From JBDSGC01 sp046594105 (lineage in GTDB: Bacteria; Acidobacteriota; Thermoanaerobaculia; Gp7-AA8), in NCBI GenBank assembly GCA_046594105.1, contig JBKJQB010000076.1:1-6747 (forward strand): 6,747 nucleotides of DNA, written 5' to 3'. Positions 6,177 through 6,747 of this stretch are shown here, in pieces (the first letter of the stretch is position 1; each line of letters opens with the position of its first letter). The notes under the pieces were generated by a model that worked only from the letters and a program-made list of their open reading frames with translations, made no database searches and had not been told where the DNA came from. The translations under genes and the position numbers were made by a program.

Positions 6177-6305
6177 GTGAACCAACGATGTTTCCCGCTG
6201 ATCCTGGTGACGCTCGCCCTGCTCCTGGCCACCAGTACATTCGCCCAGCAGAAGACGATTCTCTTCGATGCGGCCCATGGATCGGCCGCACCTCATCGCC
6301 CATGA
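6177..6305 (+). pseudogene. 5' fragment of a secreted protein gene (signal peptide only)
   Basis: A GTG start preceded by GGAGG opens a 42-residue frame: MNQRCFPLILVTLALLLATS then TFAQQKTILFDAAHG and a short tail SAAPHRP before TGA at 6303. The first ~24 residues are a clear Sec signal peptide (cleavage likely after TFA). QKTILFDAAHG resembles the first strand of the mature part of larger secreted proteins (an ILFD-x-x-HG start), recalled from general knowledge. The homologous part stops at about 6282, exactly where the sequence becomes the antisense 3' end of the DUF4926 gene. The gene therefore looks decapitated by a deletion or rearrangement with its promoter-proximal part intact. A genuine 42-aa exported peptide cannot be excluded. 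Confidence 0.55.
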
Positions 6306-6464
6306 CGGTGGTCACGGCGTGCGTTTCGCCGTCGAGCTTCACGAACTCGACTTCGAACCCTCTCCCGCCTCATACACCAGCACGACGGTGCCGATGTCGC
6401 CCGCCTCAAGGCTGAGTGTCTCCAACCGCTTGGTCAGCACCACGCGATCAAGTTCCCGGATCAT
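6280..6464 (-). pseudogene. DUF4926 family gene, frameshifted and 3'-truncated
   Basis: ATG at 6464 is preceded by a strong GGAGGT (6471-6476) at 6-base spacing. The frame reads MIRELDRVVLTKRLETLSLE then AGDIGTVVLVYEAGEG, the DUF4926 pattern (hydrophobic strand, L-x-x-GD-GTVV-x-VYE). After YEAGEG it goes off frame and stops at 6339-6341. Shifting frame near 6357-6360 restores the rest of the domain: FEVEFVKLDGETHAVTTVMG then DEVRPI. One base is missing relative to a continuous reading. The restored frame has no stop near the expected end and runs into the antisense of the signal-peptide gene, so the extreme 3' end is lost as well. The family's role is not established. Either the gene is dead or the frameshift is a sequencing error in an otherwise 3'-truncated gene. 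Confidence 0.75.
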
Positions 6465-6470
6465 GAGAGG

Positions 6471-6476
6471 ACCTCC
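6471..6476 (-). promoter_or_regulatory. Ribosome binding site of the DUF4926 gene
   Basis: Minus-strand GGAGGT lies 6 bases upstream of ATG 6464. Its survival next to a broken reading frame suggests the frameshift is recent or is an assembly error. Confidence 0.75.
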
Positions 6477-6532
6477 GTTTTGATGGGAGCATCACGGTCA
6501 GCTGGCCGGGTAGACAACACCTCGGGCCGCAA

Positions 6533-6747
6533 CTACGCGATTCTGCGCAACCGGGTTTCCACGGCCTGGGGCAGCGACACCCGCACGAAGTAGCTTCCTG
6601 GGAAGAGATAATCTTCGCCAGATTCGTCGATCACTCGAATCATCTCGTGGTCGTCCGCAAACTCATCCTCGATGACGCGGTACAGCTTTCGTATCTCGAG
6701 TGATGCAGGGTAATCGTCGTTCCGTACGCAGATTGCGAACCGGCCGG
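6533..6747 (-). CDS. Small conserved-looking acidic protein, 3' part (5' end outside window)
   Basis: The frame is open from the right edge to TAG at 6533-6535, giving 70 residues. They begin GRFAICVRNDDYPASLEIRK, continue LYRVIEDEFADDHEMIRVID, then ESGEDYLFPGSYFVRVSLPQ, and end AVETRLRRIA. The C-V-x-N-D-x-Y-x-A-S-L-E opening and the I-D-E-S-G-E-D-Y-L-(F/Y)-P block look like a small single-domain family of about 70-75 residues that I have met only as hypothetical proteins, so very little is missing at the N-terminus. No function can be assigned. It lies 68 bases upstream of the DUF4926 start on the same strand, so the two may form an operon. It has no signal peptide or membrane segment in the visible part and is probably cytoplasmic. 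Confidence 0.75.
   Translation of the reverse strand, partial: GRFAICVRNDDYPASLEIRKLYRVIEDEFADDHEMIRVIDESGEDYLFPGSYFVRVSLPQAVETRLRRIA

Overview
The window is about 6.7 kb of GC-rich bacterial DNA. Secreted and envelope proteins with clear Sec signal peptides, an LTA-synthase-type membrane sulfatase, Ig-like and lamin-tail domains, a DUF4926 relic and palindrome-flanked interspersed repeats suggest a diderm soil-type or uncultured lineage. Acidobacteriota-like is my guess. It rests on general character and I cannot prove it from the sequence.

Layout. (1) 1-321, plus strand: the 3' end of a CPA1-type cation/proton antiporter, cut by the window edge. (2) 430-2460, minus, convergent with it: a membrane-anchored sulfatase/phosphoglycerol-transferase-like enzyme with about five N-terminal membrane helices and a complete extracytoplasmic alkaline-phosphatase-fold domain. 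(3) 2461-2867: an intergenic island with two 100-bp units in inverted orientation, each bounded by GC-rich hairpins (REP/BIME-like architecture). (4) 2868-3038 and 3082-3408, minus: two small exported-protein ORFs. The downstream one is essentially only a signal peptide and runs into the repeat. (5) 3526-5949, minus: a large secreted protein with a ComEC-like metallo-beta-lactamase (MBL) domain, three nearly identical Ig-like repeats and lamin-tail-like sequence. It is closed by a perfect 12-bp hairpin terminator. (6) 5950-6747: a mosaic of debris. It holds a possible IS21-like end, a well-formed gene start with signal peptide that stops after 42 codons (plus), a frameshifted DUF4926 gene that collides with it (minus), and the 3' part of an unnamed small acidic protein entering from the right edge (minus).

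No single pathway links these genes. The antiporter and sulfatase are housekeeping/envelope genes meeting tail to tail. The MBL protein is probably a one-gene unit with its own ribosome binding site and terminator. Small exported proteins and gene fragments around the repeats and the possible IS end mark sites of past rearrangement. I see no CRISPR array, tRNA, rRNA or intact transposase. I find no convincing new multi-gene system. The most unusual items are the MBL-Ig-lamin-tail protein, with its apparently split or permuted tail domain, and the two orphan signal-peptide ORFs that end at repeat or rearrangement boundaries.
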